Source: Comamonadaceae bacterium (lineage in GTDB: Bacteria; Pseudomonadota; Gammaproteobacteria; Burkholderiales; Burkholderiaceae_C). From it: a stretch of 64,000 nucleotides of DNA. The stretch is taken from the NCBI GenBank assembly GCA_947450675.1, contig CANFWI010000009.1:1-64000 (forward strand), read 5' to 3'. Under the pieces are notes generated by a model, which had not been told where the DNA came from, ran no database searches, and saw only the letters and a program-made list of their open reading frames with translations. Below, one piece after another: positions 39,153 to 52,361 of this stretch (positions are counted from its first letter, which is position 1; each line of letters starts with the position of its first letter). The position numbers and the translations under genes are program-made.

Positions 39153-40576
39153 ACGGCTTTTCCATTTTCCAGTTTGATCGCACCGAGTGCCAGTCGACCC
39201 GGTCTTGGTAAGCGCGGGTTGTTCGTCTTTGACAACACCATGGGCGCACTGCTGATACGCCCCAGTACGGGCAAGTCCAATATCTGGGTGATGTCTTCAA
39301 CTGAACGAACACGACGGTTTGCAAACTCCAAGAACAACACGCAAGCAATGCCCAACAGAGTGCCGCCAAAAGCAGCCACCAACAAATTCAACAGGGTCTT
39401 GGGACTGGACGGGCTCAGTGGCTCTAGCGCGGTGTTGAGCCTGACGACATTGGTTTGATTGGTCAGACTTTGCAGCCGCGTTTGCGATGCATTTTTGCTG
39501 ACCTCCTCATAAGCCCGCTGCGCCGCCTCAACGTCACGGCGATAAACGTTGAGTTCATCGCGATCTTTGTTGATCTTCAAGACGCGCATCTTTTGCGAGG
39601 CCACGGCCCCCAGCAACTCACGTTCCCGGTCTTTGCCCACTTGGTAGGCGGTGTTGATGGACGCGCCGATGCTGCGGGTTTCAGTGGCGAGTCGCTGCCG
39701 CAATGCCGCCAACTCTGACTGCATTCGCTGCAACTGCGGATGGTTGGGTCCGAGATTGACGCTGGCCTCCTGCACCTTCGCTTCCATGCGGCCAATGTCA
39801 ATTTTCAAAGCATTGATCAGCGAGCTTTCCATCACCTCGGCCACACTGTCACTGCGGGCGTTGCGCTTGCTTTGGCTGTCCGTCGTCGCCACTTGGACGT
39901 CAGTGAGTTGCGAAGAAATCGCCCCGAGCTTGGCGGTTTCATAGTCCAGTCGCTCATCGCTGGTGACAAGGCCGGCTTTCTGCTGGTAGTCAGACAGGCG
40001 TGATTGGGCGTCTTCAAGTTTGCTGCGCAAGGCCTTGGCCTGCTCGTCAAACCACTCGGCGTAAATGCGCGCGGGCTCGGTTTTCAGCGCCAAGTTGGTG
40101 TCCATGTAAGCCTGCGCAAACGCATTGGCAATCTGCGCGGTGCTTTCTGCGTCGCCGCCTTTGTAGCTGATGTTGATGACGTTGCTCTCACGCGCAGGAC
40201 GCACGTCGAGCCGCTTTTGCAAGCCTTCAGCCAACCATGCTTGCAGCGAACCACGCCCTTCCGTCGCCGCCAACCAGCGTTGACGCTGTTCAGCTTTCTC
40301 ATCGAGCTTGAGCATGCTGACCACGCGCTGGGCGACCCGGTCGCCCGTGATGATGTCGACTTGCGTGGCCAAGTAGCTGGGAGCCACCACGCCGACCTGC
40401 GAGCCACCGGCCACCGGGTCTGGGGTGCGCAAGTCAACCAACACGGCGGTTTGTGCGGTGTATTGCCGCGGCATCAGCCAGCTCACCACCAAGGCAGCCA
40501 CCACGGCCGAGATCGCGATGAACAACGCCAGTCGGTAACGCGCCCGCAGTATCAAGAAAAATTGATGAAGTGACAT
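39149..40576 (-). CDS. epsF: Chain-length determinant protein EpsF-like (Wzz/GNVR)
   Basis: Wzz N-term (MSLHQFFLILRARYRLALFIAISAVVAALVVSWLMPRQYTAQTAVLVDL), coiled coil, C-terminal TM. Confidence 0.9.
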   Translation of the reverse strand: MSLHQFFLILRARYRLALFIAISAVVAALVVSWLMPRQYTAQTAVLVDLRTPDPVAGGSQVGVVAPSYLATQVDIITGDRVAQRVVSMLKLDEKAEQRQRWLAATEGRGSLQAWLAEGLQKRLDVRPARESNVINISYKGGDAESTAQIANAFAQAYMDTNLALKTEPARIYAEWFDEQAKALRSKLEDAQSRLSDYQQKAGLVTSDERLDYETAKLGAISSQLTDVQVATTDSQSKRNARSDSVAEVMESSLINALKIDIGRMEAKVQEASVNLGPNHPQLQRMQSELAALRQRLATETRSIGASINTAYQVGKDRERELLGAVASQKMRVLKINKDRDELNVYRRDVEAAQRAYEEVSKNASQTRLQSLTNQTNVVRLNTALEPLSPSSPKTLLNLLVAAFGGTLLGIACVLFLEFANRRVRSVEDITQILDLPVLGRISSAPMVLSKTNNPRLPRPGRLALGAIKLENGKAV

Positions 40577-40588
40577 GGCCAGCGCTTT

Positions 40589-41437
40589 CTAAAAAATACT
40601 TTCACGCACGTAAATAACGTCTTCGGGACGCACCGCGTCGGTCAGCAACGGGACGCTTTCAACCACCTTGCCACTCGCATCACGGCGGTGCAATTTAAGA
40701 CGGTTCTGGCTACCGCGCACCGTCGGGCCACCGCCTTGAGCCAAAGCCTGCATCACCGTCATACCGCGCTCAACTCGATAAGGGCCAGGACGTTGCGCCT
40801 CACCATAGATATAAAACACAGGCGCCTTGTTGACGAACAGCGTGTCACCACCAACCACCACGACGTCGTCTGCCGGCGTCTGATTCAGGAACAGGCCGGG
40901 AATGTCGATCACACGGCGAAACGCTTGGCCCTGTCGCTGGCCGGTGAGGATCAACACGTCGTCACCCGTCGGCGTCACGCCGCCGGCAGTCGCCAACATG
41001 TCGCTGACCCGTGTATTGCCCGTCTCCAGCGGGAAACGTCCGGGCCGGTTCACCTGACCCAGCACCGCCACTTGGTTGCCACGCACTTGCTTCAAAGTGA
41101 TGTTGACTTGGGGTGACCGCACGAAGCCGCCCGAGCGCAACGCATCCGCGATTGTTTTTTCCGCATCGGTCAAACTCAAGCCACCGATCTGCACATTGCC
41201 GATCAGCGGGTAGCTGATGACACCACTCTCTGCAACCCTCGCCTCGACAGTCAAATCCGGGTTCTGAAATACCTGCACACCGATCGAGTCGCCGGAGCCG
41301 AGTCGATAGTCTGGACTGGCCACGGTCGCCGGCGCGGTGACCGACGGGTCTGGCGCAAGCGCGCTGGTCTGCGCTTGCACAGCCACGCTCGCGCCGAAAA
41401 TACAAGCCAACACAAAAAGACGAATCAAACTTTTCAT
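40589..41437 (-). CDS. epsE: Polysaccharide export outer membrane protein EpsE-like (Wza family)
   Basis: YRLGSGDSIGVQVFQNPDLTVEARVAESGVISYPLIGNVQIGGLSLTDAEKTIADALRSGGFVRSPQVNITLKQVRGNQVAVLGQVNRPG. Confidence 0.92.
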   Translation of the reverse strand: MKSLIRLFVLACIFGASVAVQAQTSALAPDPSVTAPATVASPDYRLGSGDSIGVQVFQNPDLTVEARVAESGVISYPLIGNVQIGGLSLTDAEKTIADALRSGGFVRSPQVNITLKQVRGNQVAVLGQVNRPGRFPLETGNTRVSDMLATAGGVTPTGDDVLILTGQRQGQAFRRVIDIPGLFLNQTPADDVVVVGGDTLFVNKAPVFYIYGEAQRPGPYRVERGMTVMQALAQGGGPTVRGSQNRLKLHRRDASGKVVESVPLLTDAVRPEDVIYVRESIF

Positions 41438-41482
41438 CGTGTCACCCCATGCAGAAAATCAATGCAAAAAAATGAGACATCC

Positions 41483-42787
41483 TCAAAATTTCACCAAGGC
41501 TGACAGCCCCAGCACGTTCGCCTTGTAATCAAGGTTTTGAATATTGGAGCTGCGCTTGTCATAGGCCAGTGAGGCCGCGAGCTTGACGTTCCGACGCGGT
41601 TCCCACTCAAAGCTCACGCCGGACTGGTTGAGGTTGTCGCGCCGCCCTGCATACCCCGGTTCCAAGCTTCCTTTGTAGTCCCGCACCCCTTCGTCAAACC
41701 GCAGGCGAACCGCTGTTTTCTCCGTAGGCTTCCAAACCGGACTGATGTAAACACGGCCACTGACAAAGTAGCTGGGAATGAGAGCGTTGGGCTGGTAGCT
41801 GGATATTTCACGGATCACACCCACGTCTAGGCTGGACTTGCCCGTGATCACCCAATTCGCATTGACACGCCCAACAACGCCCGAAAATTCACTGCCGGCC
41901 GAATCGTCGCGCTTGCGCTCAAGGTGCGACACACGGCCGAGCAGGTTGATACTGCCCGAGGGCCTCATCTCAAAACTGAACTCATGCTCTACGTCAGAAA
42001 ATTGTCTGGACGGCAGTGTGCTGGTTGGCAGTCCGTTGTATTCGCCGTTGCCTTTTAAGTAGCGATAGGCCAAGGTATTGCCGGTATTGAACACATACTT
42101 GACACCGACGTCACCGCCAGTGACGCTTGTGTTGGCGATCGAAACCGCTGTCACGCTGTTGTTGACGCTGCGGTCAAAAACGCCAGCAAGCAGACGCACC
42201 GCACTGCCCAAGTCATACTCGCCATCAATCGCTTTTGCCGCTTCGGTGCGGTGATTGACGACGCCCGTGCTCTGCACCAGTGACGTGTTGTCAATGTACT
42301 CAGACCGATTCGCGGTCACGTTGCCAGTGAACCTGGGCGTCAGACTCCAACGCCAAGCGGCCACGTAGTTCACCGCGGTGAAATCCAGCGCAGTGTTGTG
42401 CTGATAACGGTAGTCTTGCGCGCTGACATCCAGCTCAATGCGCTGCAAGCCATAACGCTTGTCGAACTTCAATCCCAAGGTCGTGACGCCGTAGGTGTCT
42501 GACTGACGAGGCAAACTCCCAGGCAGCCTGAAAACATTGCTGTCGTGCTCAAGGGTTTGCCCAAGGCGGAACTGCAGCGTGTCGGGCAACAGCGGCTGGT
42601 TGCTCATCGGCGGAAGCTCAGGCAGGCGAGGCTGCTGTACCCAGTTGGGATCGATCGGGCTCTGCTGCGCCAGCGCTGGCACAGCCGCTGACAGCAACAC
42701 CACCAGCAGGCTGAGTGAAAATGGGATTCGAAATTGCACCAGGTTTGACCGGCGCGTTAAAAGGATGGGACTGGATGTTGATGCCAT
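41483..42787 (-). CDS. epsL: Exopolysaccharide biosynthesis outer-membrane beta-barrel protein EpsL-like
   Basis: Signal peptide, LQFRLGQTLEHDSNVFRLPGSLPRQSDTYGVTTLGLKFDKRYGLQRIELDVSAQDYRYQHNTALDF; alternating beta-barrel pattern. Confidence 0.85.
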   Translation of the reverse strand: MASTSSPILLTRRSNLVQFRIPFSLSLLVVLLSAAVPALAQQSPIDPNWVQQPRLPELPPMSNQPLLPDTLQFRLGQTLEHDSNVFRLPGSLPRQSDTYGVTTLGLKFDKRYGLQRIELDVSAQDYRYQHNTALDFTAVNYVAAWRWSLTPRFTGNVTANRSEYIDNTSLVQSTGVVNHRTEAAKAIDGEYDLGSAVRLLAGVFDRSVNNSVTAVSIANTSVTGGDVGVKYVFNTGNTLAYRYLKGNGEYNGLPTSTLPSRQFSDVEHEFSFEMRPSGSINLLGRVSHLERKRDDSAGSEFSGVVGRVNANWVITGKSSLDVGVIREISSYQPNALIPSYFVSGRVYISPVWKPTEKTAVRLRFDEGVRDYKGSLEPGYAGRRDNLNQSGVSFEWEPRRNVKLAASLAYDKRSSNIQNLDYKANVLGLSALVKF

Positions 42788-42823
42788 ATAAATAGTTCTT
42801 TCTTTGGTGCCGATGGATGCATT

Positions 42824-44374
42824 TCAATAAGCCGTACCGTCTTTAAAAACCAGCCGAATCGTTTTAAAAATGATGTAGAAGTCCAGCTGCAAGGACCAGT
42901 TGCGCAAGTAGTCCAAATCAAAATCAATCCTGGCCTGCATCTTGTCCAAGGTGTCTGTTTCTCCGCGCTGACCGTTCACCTGCGCCCAACCGGTGATGCC
43001 CGGTCTGACCTTGTGCCGCACCATGTAGCCCTTGATCAGACTGCGGTACTGCTCGTTGTGTGCAACTGCGTGTGGACGCGGCCCCACCACACTCATTCGA
43101 CCTTGCAAGACATTCAAGAACTGCGGCAATTCATCAAGCGACGTGCGACGAAGAAACGCCCCGAGGCGGGTGACGCGAGCATCGTTTTTTCGGGCTTGAA
43201 CGATCTGATGGCCGTCTTCTGCGACCACCATCGAACGAAATTTGTAAACGACGATTTCTTCACCATCCAGCCCGTAACGCCGCTGCTTGAAGAAAACAGG
43301 ACCAGGCGAGTCGAGCTTGACGAGCACTGCGATGAGCAGCAACAGCGGCGAAATCAGCAGCAAGATCAACACAGACAACAGCACATCACTGACCCGTTTG
43401 AGCACCCCGTTGTAGCCACGAAACGGCGTGTCACAGACGGCGATCACGGTGACGCCGCAGACCGTGTCACTGCGCCCTTGAATCAAATCGGTGATGAACA
43501 TGTCCGGCACAAAGTAAATCGACGCGGTGGTGTCCTTCAGCCCATCAAGTACCTGCAAGATGCGCGGACGCGAGGCCATGGGCAGCGACAGGTAAATAAG
43601 CTGGACGTGGTTTTTTTTGACATAGTTTGGTAACTCATCAATTTTCCCAACCAACTTGAATTCACCCTGCTTGGCGCATCTCTCATCGCCTCTATCGTCG
43701 ATAAAACCGAGCAACTCGATACCGGCATACTCGGAGCCCTTGATGCCCCGCGCCAAAGCTTCGCCCTGTGGATTCATGCCCACCACCACAGCCCGCGGCA
43801 ACGCCCCTTGCAATCGGACTAACTGCGGCGCAACGCGACGCAGAGTCAGGTGCGCGACCCCCTGGCAGAGCGGTGCAAACCACAACCAGTGACCGATAAC
43901 GTTGGGCGAAAAATAGTTGACGTAACCCGTCGAGTAGCCAATCACCAGCAAAAGTCCGGCTATCCAGATCCAGTTAAAACAAATGTTGAAGATCATCCGC
44001 ATCACGGACATGCGCAATTGCGAGGTGCCCGGAAATGACAGGGAGAAAACGATCACGCCCAAGATCATGTAGGCGGATGACAGGCGCCCGCTCACATAAA
44101 GCGCCAATCCCCACAGCGAGAAGACAAAAACCAGCGGGTCTAAAGCCGCCTCAACGACACGAAACACATGACTGCGTCCCAACCCCGCTACGCGCGATTC
44201 ATGTCCATTCAACCAAGTGGCAGCGCCATTGACCGAATGAAGATCAGCAGGGGAAAGTATCGGCATGGACGGTGCGTATGTAAGAGCGTGATCATCAAAA
44301 GCTCTGATTATTCCGACCCCATAACTCAGCAGATGTAGGACAGAAACCGTTGCCGATGACAGGCGGACACACAC
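42824..44374 (-). CDS. Undecaprenyl-phosphate glucose phosphotransferase (WcaJ/EpsB-like)
   Basis: C-term [24 protein letters not shown]...[36 protein letters not shown]. Alternative start at 44266 ([11 protein letters not shown]). Confidence 0.92.
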   Translation of the reverse strand: MCVRLSSATVSVLHLLSYGVGIIRAFDDHALTYAPSMPILSPADLHSVNGAATWLNGHESRVAGLGRSHVFRVVEAALDPLVFVFSLWGLALYVSGRLSSAYMILGVIVFSLSFPGTSQLRMSVMRMIFNICFNWIWIAGLLLVIGYSTGYVNYFSPNVIGHWLWFAPLCQGVAHLTLRRVAPQLVRLQGALPRAVVVGMNPQGEALARGIKGSEYAGIELLGFIDDRGDERCAKQGEFKLVGKIDELPNYVKKNHVQLIYLSLPMASRPRILQVLDGLKDTTASIYFVPDMFITDLIQGRSDTVCGVTVIAVCDTPFRGYNGVLKRVSDVLLSVLILLLISPLLLLIAVLVKLDSPGPVFFKQRRYGLDGEEIVVYKFRSMVVAEDGHQIVQARKNDARVTRLGAFLRRTSLDELPQFLNVLQGRMSVVGPRPHAVAHNEQYRSLIKGYMVRHKVRPGITGWAQVNGQRGETDTLDKMQARIDFDLDYLRNWSLQLDFYIIFKTIRLVFKDGTAY

Positions 44375-44419
44375 TTAACAGACTGCTTCATTTGCGCCTG
44401 TTGGTCCTGCTAAAGCTTG

Positions 44420-44510
44420 ATAGTCAGGAGAGATTTTTCACGAGAAAACCGCCGAAGGCACAAGCCTGTATCGCCGGACGAATCGCTCAGGTAAAGTGGA
44501 CACATGGGGC
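44420..44510 (+). promoter_or_regulatory. Glycine riboswitch aptamer (single visible copy) upstream of gcvT
   Basis: GTCAGGAGAGA...ACCGCCGAAGGCACAA...CGCTCAGGTAAAGTGGACACATGGGG matches the conserved glycine aptamer core and precedes gcvT. Confidence 0.85.
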
Positions 44511-44535
44511 AGCGCTTTGTCCCCGGAGAACCGCC

Positions 44536-45681
44536 GTGGCCACCCCAGTTTTCGAAGCTCTTTTGACCACCCCGCTGCACGCCTTGCATGCAGAACTCGG
44601 CGCCCGCATGGTGCCGTTTGCTGGCTACAGCATGCCGGTGCACTACCCGGCTGGACTGATGGCCGAGCACCTGCACACGCGTACCGCCGCCGGCCTGTTT
44701 GACGTCTCCCACATGGGCCAGCTGCGCCTGGTTGGCCCGGACGCAGCCGCCGCGCTGGAGAGCCTGATCCCGATGGATGTGATGGGCTTGGCCGTTGGCA
44801 AACAACGCTACGGACTGTTGCTGAACGACGCAGGCGGCATCATCGATGACCTGATGTTTGTCAACCGGGATGTGGTCCACGGCGGCGATCTCTTCCTGAT
44901 TGTCAATGGCGCCTGCAAGCTTGGCGACATCGCGCATATTCAGCAAAAAATCGGCCACCGTTGCGAGGTCATCCCCATGCCGGAGATGGCACTGCTGGCC
45001 TTGCAGGGGCCGCAGGCTGTGAGCGCTTTGGCGCGGTTGGCGCCTGGCGTGAGCGCACTGGTGTTCATGAGCGGCGGCGCTTTCCAAGTGGCGGGTTGCG
45101 ACTGCTACATCACCCGCAGCGGCTACACCGGCGAAGACGGTTTCGAAATTTCGGTGTCAGCGGCACAGGTTGAAACCGTGGCCCGCGCCTTGTTGGCCCA
45201 ACCCGAAGTCAAGCCAGTCGGTTTGGGTGCACGCAACTCGCTGCGCTTAGAAGCTGGACTCTGTCTGTATGGCAACGACATCGACAGCAGCACCACACCG
45301 GTTGAGGCTAATTTGAACTGGGCGATCCAAAAAATTCGGCGCATCGGCGGTGAGCGTGCTGGCGGCTTTCCGGGAGCCACCACGGTGCTGGCCCAATTGG
45401 CCAACCCTGCATGGCTGAACCGCCAACGCGTCGGGCTGGTGGCGCTGGAGCGCGTGCCGGTGCGAGAACACACCGAGCTGCTAACACTGGGCGGTGAACA
45501 CGCTGGCGAAGTCACCAGCGGACTCCTGAGCCCAAGCATCAACCAGCCGATTGCCATGGCCTATGTGGCGCCGGCCCATGCGGCCATCGGAAGCCGCCTG
45601 AACGCCATCGTGCGCGGCAAGCCGGTGCCCATGCAAGTGAGCCCCCTGCCCTTTGTCGCCAACCGTTACCACCGCGGCTGA
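44536..45681 (+). CDS. gcvT: Glycine cleavage system aminomethyltransferase GcvT
   Basis: GTG start at 44536 after [56 protein letters not shown]. Confidence 0.95.
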   Translation: MATPVFEALLTTPLHALHAELGARMVPFAGYSMPVHYPAGLMAEHLHTRTAAGLFDVSHMGQLRLVGPDAAAALESLIPMDVMGLAVGKQRYGLLLNDAGGIIDDLMFVNRDVVHGGDLFLIVNGACKLGDIAHIQQKIGHRCEVIPMPEMALLALQGPQAVSALARLAPGVSALVFMSGGAFQVAGCDCYITRSGYTGEDGFEISVSAAQVETVARALLAQPEVKPVGLGARNSLRLEAGLCLYGNDIDSSTTPVEANLNWAIQKIRRIGGERAGGFPGATTVLAQLANPAWLNRQRVGLVALERVPVREHTELLTLGGEHAGEVTSGLLSPSINQPIAMAYVAPAHAAIGSRLNAIVRGKPVPMQVSPLPFVANRYHRG

Positions 45682-45751
45682 GTTTTTCCAGACCCCAACC
45701 TCGCGCACATCGTTCACAATAAACGCCATATTTATGGACAGAAAGAACAAC

Positions 45752-46117
45752 ATGATCAAGTACACAGAAGACCACGAATGGCTCAACATTGAAGGTGATA
45801 TTGCCACCGTTGGCATCACCGTCCACGCGCAGGACGCCCTGGGCGATGTGGTCTTTGTCGACCTGCCCGAAGTCGGCGCCAGCTTGGCGCAAAAAGTCAC
45901 AGCCGGCGTGGTCGAGTCGGTCAAGGCCGCCGCTGACGTCTACATGCCTGTCACCGGTGAAGTGGTGGAGGTCAACGAAGCCCTGCGCGATGACCCGTCT
46001 TTGGCCAACAGCGACCCATTGGGCGCCGGCTGGTTTTTCAAGGTCAAGCTGGCTGATGCCACGCAGCTGGACGCACTGATGGACGAGACCTCCTACACCG
46101 CTTTTTCTGCCAGCTGA
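45752..46117 (+). CDS. gcvH: Glycine cleavage system protein GcvH
   Basis: [42 protein letters not shown]...[21 protein letters not shown]. Confidence 0.97.
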   Translation: MIKYTEDHEWLNIEGDIATVGITVHAQDALGDVVFVDLPEVGASLAQKVTAGVVESVKAAADVYMPVTGEVVEVNEALRDDPSLANSDPLGAGWFFKVKLADATQLDALMDETSYTAFSAS

Positions 46118-46144
46118 CCCACTTGTCAAGAAGGTCTTCTAGTG

Positions 46145-49033
<2,889 letters not shown>

Positions 49034-49079
49034 GCAGCGACAAGCACCGACTGAACTCATTCACTTTTTCACGCACTTT

Positions 49080-49499
49080 ATGGACAAAATTTTGACATCA
49101 CGCCTCACTCCGCTTTTCGCCGTTCTGACCCTCGCCAGTGCCACCGCCTTTGCCGCGGCTCCGGCCGAAACCCTGCCCTCCGGCGTGAAAGTGACGCACA
49201 CCCAAGACGGCACAGGCGCCCACCCCAAGGCCTCTGATTCCGTCAAGGTGCATTACCGCGGCACGCTGGCCAACGGCACTGAATTCGACAGCTCGTACAA
49301 GCGCGGCACGCCTGCCACTTTCCCGCTGAGCCGGGTCGTGCCCTGCTGGACTGAAGGCATGCAAAAAATCAAAGTGGGCGGCAAAGCCACCCTCACCTGC
49401 CCACCGGCGACCGCCTACGGCAGCAGCGGTGCGGGCGGTGTAGTGCCGCCGAATGCAACCCTGACCTTTGAGGTCGAGTTGCTGGCTATCGAGAAGTAA
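49080..49499 (+). CDS. Secreted FKBP-type peptidyl-prolyl cis-trans isomerase
   Basis: Signal peptide (MDKILTSRLTPLFAVLTLASATAFAA) then FKBP domain SVKVHYRGTLANGTEFDSSYKRG...VPPNATLTFEVELL. Confidence 0.93.
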   Translation: MDKILTSRLTPLFAVLTLASATAFAAAPAETLPSGVKVTHTQDGTGAHPKASDSVKVHYRGTLANGTEFDSSYKRGTPATFPLSRVVPCWTEGMQKIKVGGKATLTCPPATAYGSSGAGGVVPPNATLTFEVELLAIEK

Positions 49500-49544
49500 A
49501 AAGGAGAAGTAAAAAGCGGCCGTCTGAGGCCTTGACTCAGCGCT

Positions 49545-50402
49545 TCAGTAGCGCTGCCCCAAGGCCAACAGCTCCGGCGTGCCGATGACCTCATTCAGCT
49601 GATCAAAGTCGAGCATCTGGTCTTGCATCTGTGCCGTGGTCTGGTGGGCGTGCAAGCTGGCATAGTATTTTTGCAAGGTGAAGGCCACGGCTCTGGCCGT
49701 GCCACCTGGAAAAATGACAATGCGAAAACCTTTGTCGCCCAAGACCTTGGCACTTTGCACCGGCGTCTTGCCGCCTTCGACCATGTTCGCCAGCAAAGGG
49801 ATGCGGCCGGCAAAGCGGGCGCAAGCCAAGGCCATTTGTTCTGGTGTGCGCAAAGCCTCAATGAAAAGAGCATCGACGCCGCAAGCCAAATAGGCCTCGG
49901 CGCGTTCCATCGCCGCTTCAAAACCCTCGACCGCCAGCGCATCGGTACGCGCCAAAATCAGTGTCTCAGAGGATTTACGGGCGTCGAGTGCCGCCTTCAG
50001 CTTGCCGCACATCTCCAGCGTGGGGACGACACTTTTGCCGTCCAGGTGACCGCAGCGCTTGGGGAATGTCTGGTCTTCGAGTTGCAACATGGCGGCCCCC
50101 GCCTGCTCGAAAGCACGCACGGTGCGCATCGTGTTGAGCGCGTTGCCAAAGCCGGTGTCGGCATCGACGATCACCGGGATGCTGACGCGCTCAGTGATGC
50201 GCGCCAAGGTGTCGGCAACTTCGGTCGCGGTCGTCAGACCAATGTCTGATCGGCCAAGTTTGGTGTAGGCGATGGACGCACCCGACAGGTACAGCGCTTC
50301 AAAGCCGGCCTGCTCGGCAATCAAGGCGGTGAGAGGGTCATAAATTCCCGGTGCCAGCAGCACCTTGGGCTGATCTAAGCGTTGTTTGAATGAAATGGAC
50401 AT
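49545..50402 (-). CDS. Isocitrate lyase/PEP mutase superfamily lyase (2,3-dimethylmalate/methylisocitrate lyase-like)
   Basis: APGIYDPLTALIAEQAGFEALYLSGASIAYTKLG...DADTGFGNALNTMRTVRAFEQAGAAMLQLEDQTFPKRCGHLDGK; KRCGH lyase signature present. Confidence 0.9.
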   Translation of the reverse strand: MSISFKQRLDQPKVLLAPGIYDPLTALIAEQAGFEALYLSGASIAYTKLGRSDIGLTTATEVADTLARITERVSIPVIVDADTGFGNALNTMRTVRAFEQAGAAMLQLEDQTFPKRCGHLDGKSVVPTLEMCGKLKAALDARKSSETLILARTDALAVEGFEAAMERAEAYLACGVDALFIEALRTPEQMALACARFAGRIPLLANMVEGGKTPVQSAKVLGDKGFRIVIFPGGTARAVAFTLQKYYASLHAHQTTAQMQDQMLDFDQLNEVIGTPELLALGQRY

Positions 50403-50454
50403 AGCTCTCCTTAACGATAAATGACAGTGGCTTGAAATGGCGATTCGATGTTTT

Positions 50455-51876
50455 TTATGCCGAAGCCAACTGCGCAGCGGCCGTACCGGCAGCCACCCAG
50501 CCACCGCCTAAAGCGCTGAGCAGACCGTTGCCAGACAGATAGCCCCAGACAGCATTGCCGGACACACCGCGGGCGGCCCCGCCGGCAGCCAACAAATTAG
50601 GCAGTGGCGTGCCGTCGGTGCGCAGCACGCGGCAGTGTTCGTCGATGTCCAAGCCACCTTGGGTATGGAACAAAGCGCCGGTGACTTTGACGGCGTAAAA
50701 AGGCGCCTTCAAGGCGCGCTTAAAGCTGCGACCAAAGGCATCCGTTGAGCCCGGCAAAAGCGCCGACAAAGTCTGCGCCAAGGTCGCAGCGTCGCAACCG
50801 ATCAACTGCGCCAGCGCCTGCACATCCGCCGCTTCCTTCACAGCGCCAGCGCCTTCGGCCTCGACAAAATCGGGGAAAGTCCGCACCAGTTCCAACAAGG
50901 GCGCGTCAAAGACATTGAAAGCGATGCCACCCGGCTGATCCAACACGTGCACGGCGGCTTCTGAGTAGCCTTGAGATTCGTCGTGGAAACGCTGTCCGCG
51001 CGCGTTGATCTGCGCGCCGCCTTCCATCATCACCGCCCAGCTCATGAGCGCGCCTTGCGGGGTGACCCAAGAACCGTGGCCTTGGTAGCCCCCCAGATCA
51101 GCCAGTCTGGCGCCCATGGCTTGGCCCCACGTGATGGCGCTGCCGTCATTGCCGACATGCCCGGCAAACAAGGCCTGACCCATGGCCGGCAACAGTTCGC
51201 TGACCATCTCAGGATTGCCGCCAAAACCATTGCAGGCCAAGAGCAGCACATCGCAAGCGAGGTACTCCATCGCCCCATCGGGTCGCAGATAACCCACGCC
51301 CTGAACGATGTCGTCGTCATTCATCCACAACTCGCGGACCAGCGCTTCATTCAGCACATCCGCACCCACGGCGCTGGCCGTGCGCTCGAGCTGCACCATC
51401 AGCGCAGCACCGGTGCGCTCGGGCAAGGCGTGCATTCGGCGCGCACGGTGGCCTGGGTACAAAAAGCCATCCAGCACTTCAAAGCCAATGCCATGCGCCT
51501 CTAGCGAGTCAATCGCTTGGGCCACGCCGACAGAGTAGGCGGCGACCAAATGCGGCGCGGCATCGCCGTGGGCTTTGGCCTGAATGTCCTCTGCAAAATC
51601 TTCGACCGAGTCGTCAATGCCCAAGGACTTTTGCAAACGCGTAGCGGCCGCTGGAATGAAGCCTGATGACAAGGCCGTCGAACCTTGGGACATGGTGTCG
51701 CGCTCTAGCAGCACGCAATCAATGCCAGCGTCGCGCAGTCGCACCGAGGCGGTCAGACCGCAGGCTCCTGCTCCGACGATCACCACTGGCACGTGGGGCG
51801 TGTCGCTTGGCATGTTGACCGCCCGCACGATGCGCGCAGGCACATGGGGAATGGCTGGGGGTTTCAGCGAGCTCAT
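50455..51876 (-). CDS. FAD-dependent oxidoreductase, fumarate reductase/tricarballylate dehydrogenase-like flavoprotein
   Basis: VPVVIVGAGACGLTASVRLRDAGIDCVLLERD; C-term GALFHTQGGLDIDEHCRVLRTDGTPLPNLLAAGGAARGVSG; ATGA overlap with the LeuD-like gene. Confidence 0.88.
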   Translation of the reverse strand: MSSLKPPAIPHVPARIVRAVNMPSDTPHVPVVIVGAGACGLTASVRLRDAGIDCVLLERDTMSQGSTALSSGFIPAAATRLQKSLGIDDSVEDFAEDIQAKAHGDAAPHLVAAYSVGVAQAIDSLEAHGIGFEVLDGFLYPGHRARRMHALPERTGAALMVQLERTASAVGADVLNEALVRELWMNDDDIVQGVGYLRPDGAMEYLACDVLLLACNGFGGNPEMVSELLPAMGQALFAGHVGNDGSAITWGQAMGARLADLGGYQGHGSWVTPQGALMSWAVMMEGGAQINARGQRFHDESQGYSEAAVHVLDQPGGIAFNVFDAPLLELVRTFPDFVEAEGAGAVKEAADVQALAQLIGCDAATLAQTLSALLPGSTDAFGRSFKRALKAPFYAVKVTGALFHTQGGLDIDEHCRVLRTDGTPLPNLLAAGGAARGVSGNAVWGYLSGNGLLSALGGGWVAAGTAAAQLASA

Positions 51877-52361
51877 ACGCCTCGTCCTTGGCGTTGGCGA
51901 AGTTGGTTCATCAGCCCGCCAGCAGCCACCATGGCGAGCAAAAACTCGGGGATCGGTTCGCACTGAAAGTGCTCGCCAGAAGGACGTGTCAACCTCAAGG
52001 TTTGCAGGTCAAGTTCTACTTGTTCGCCCTCCTCCAGTTGCTCAGCGTCAGGCGTCGTCAAGAGCAACAGACCGAGGTTGAAGGCATTGCGAAAAAACAG
52101 GCCACTGAAGGAAGGCGCAATCACCGCCTTGACCCCCAGTTGCACCAAGGCAGCCGCGGCTTGTTCGCGCGACGAACCAATGCCAAAGTTGGGTCCCGCA
52201 GCGATGACCGCACCCGGCTGTACCGAGGCAGCGAATTCTGGCCGAACGGATTCCAGACAATGCGGCGCAATGCCCTCAATGCCAAGCTTCATGTAGGCAC
52301 CGGGTGCCATGGCATCGGTGTCAATGTCAGCGCCAAATGTCCAAACACGGTGAGTGCTCAT
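51873..52361 (-). CDS. 3-isopropylmalate dehydratase small subunit-like (LeuD/DmdB-like)
   Basis: HRVWTFGADIDTDAMAPGAYMKLG...GPNFGIGSSREQAAAALVQLGVKAVIAPSFSGLFFRNAFNLGLLLL. Confidence 0.92.
   Translation of the reverse strand: MSTHRVWTFGADIDTDAMAPGAYMKLGIEGIAPHCLESVRPEFAASVQPGAVIAAGPNFGIGSSREQAAAALVQLGVKAVIAPSFSGLFFRNAFNLGLLLLTTPDAEQLEEGEQVELDLQTLRLTRPSGEHFQCEPIPEFLLAMVAAGGLMNQLRQRQGRGV

Noticed and set aside
44350-44535. N-terminal extension of the gcvT ORF (start at 44350)
   Set aside because: This segment is the glycine-riboswitch leader; the GcvT homology begins at GTG 44536 with a GGAG RBS.
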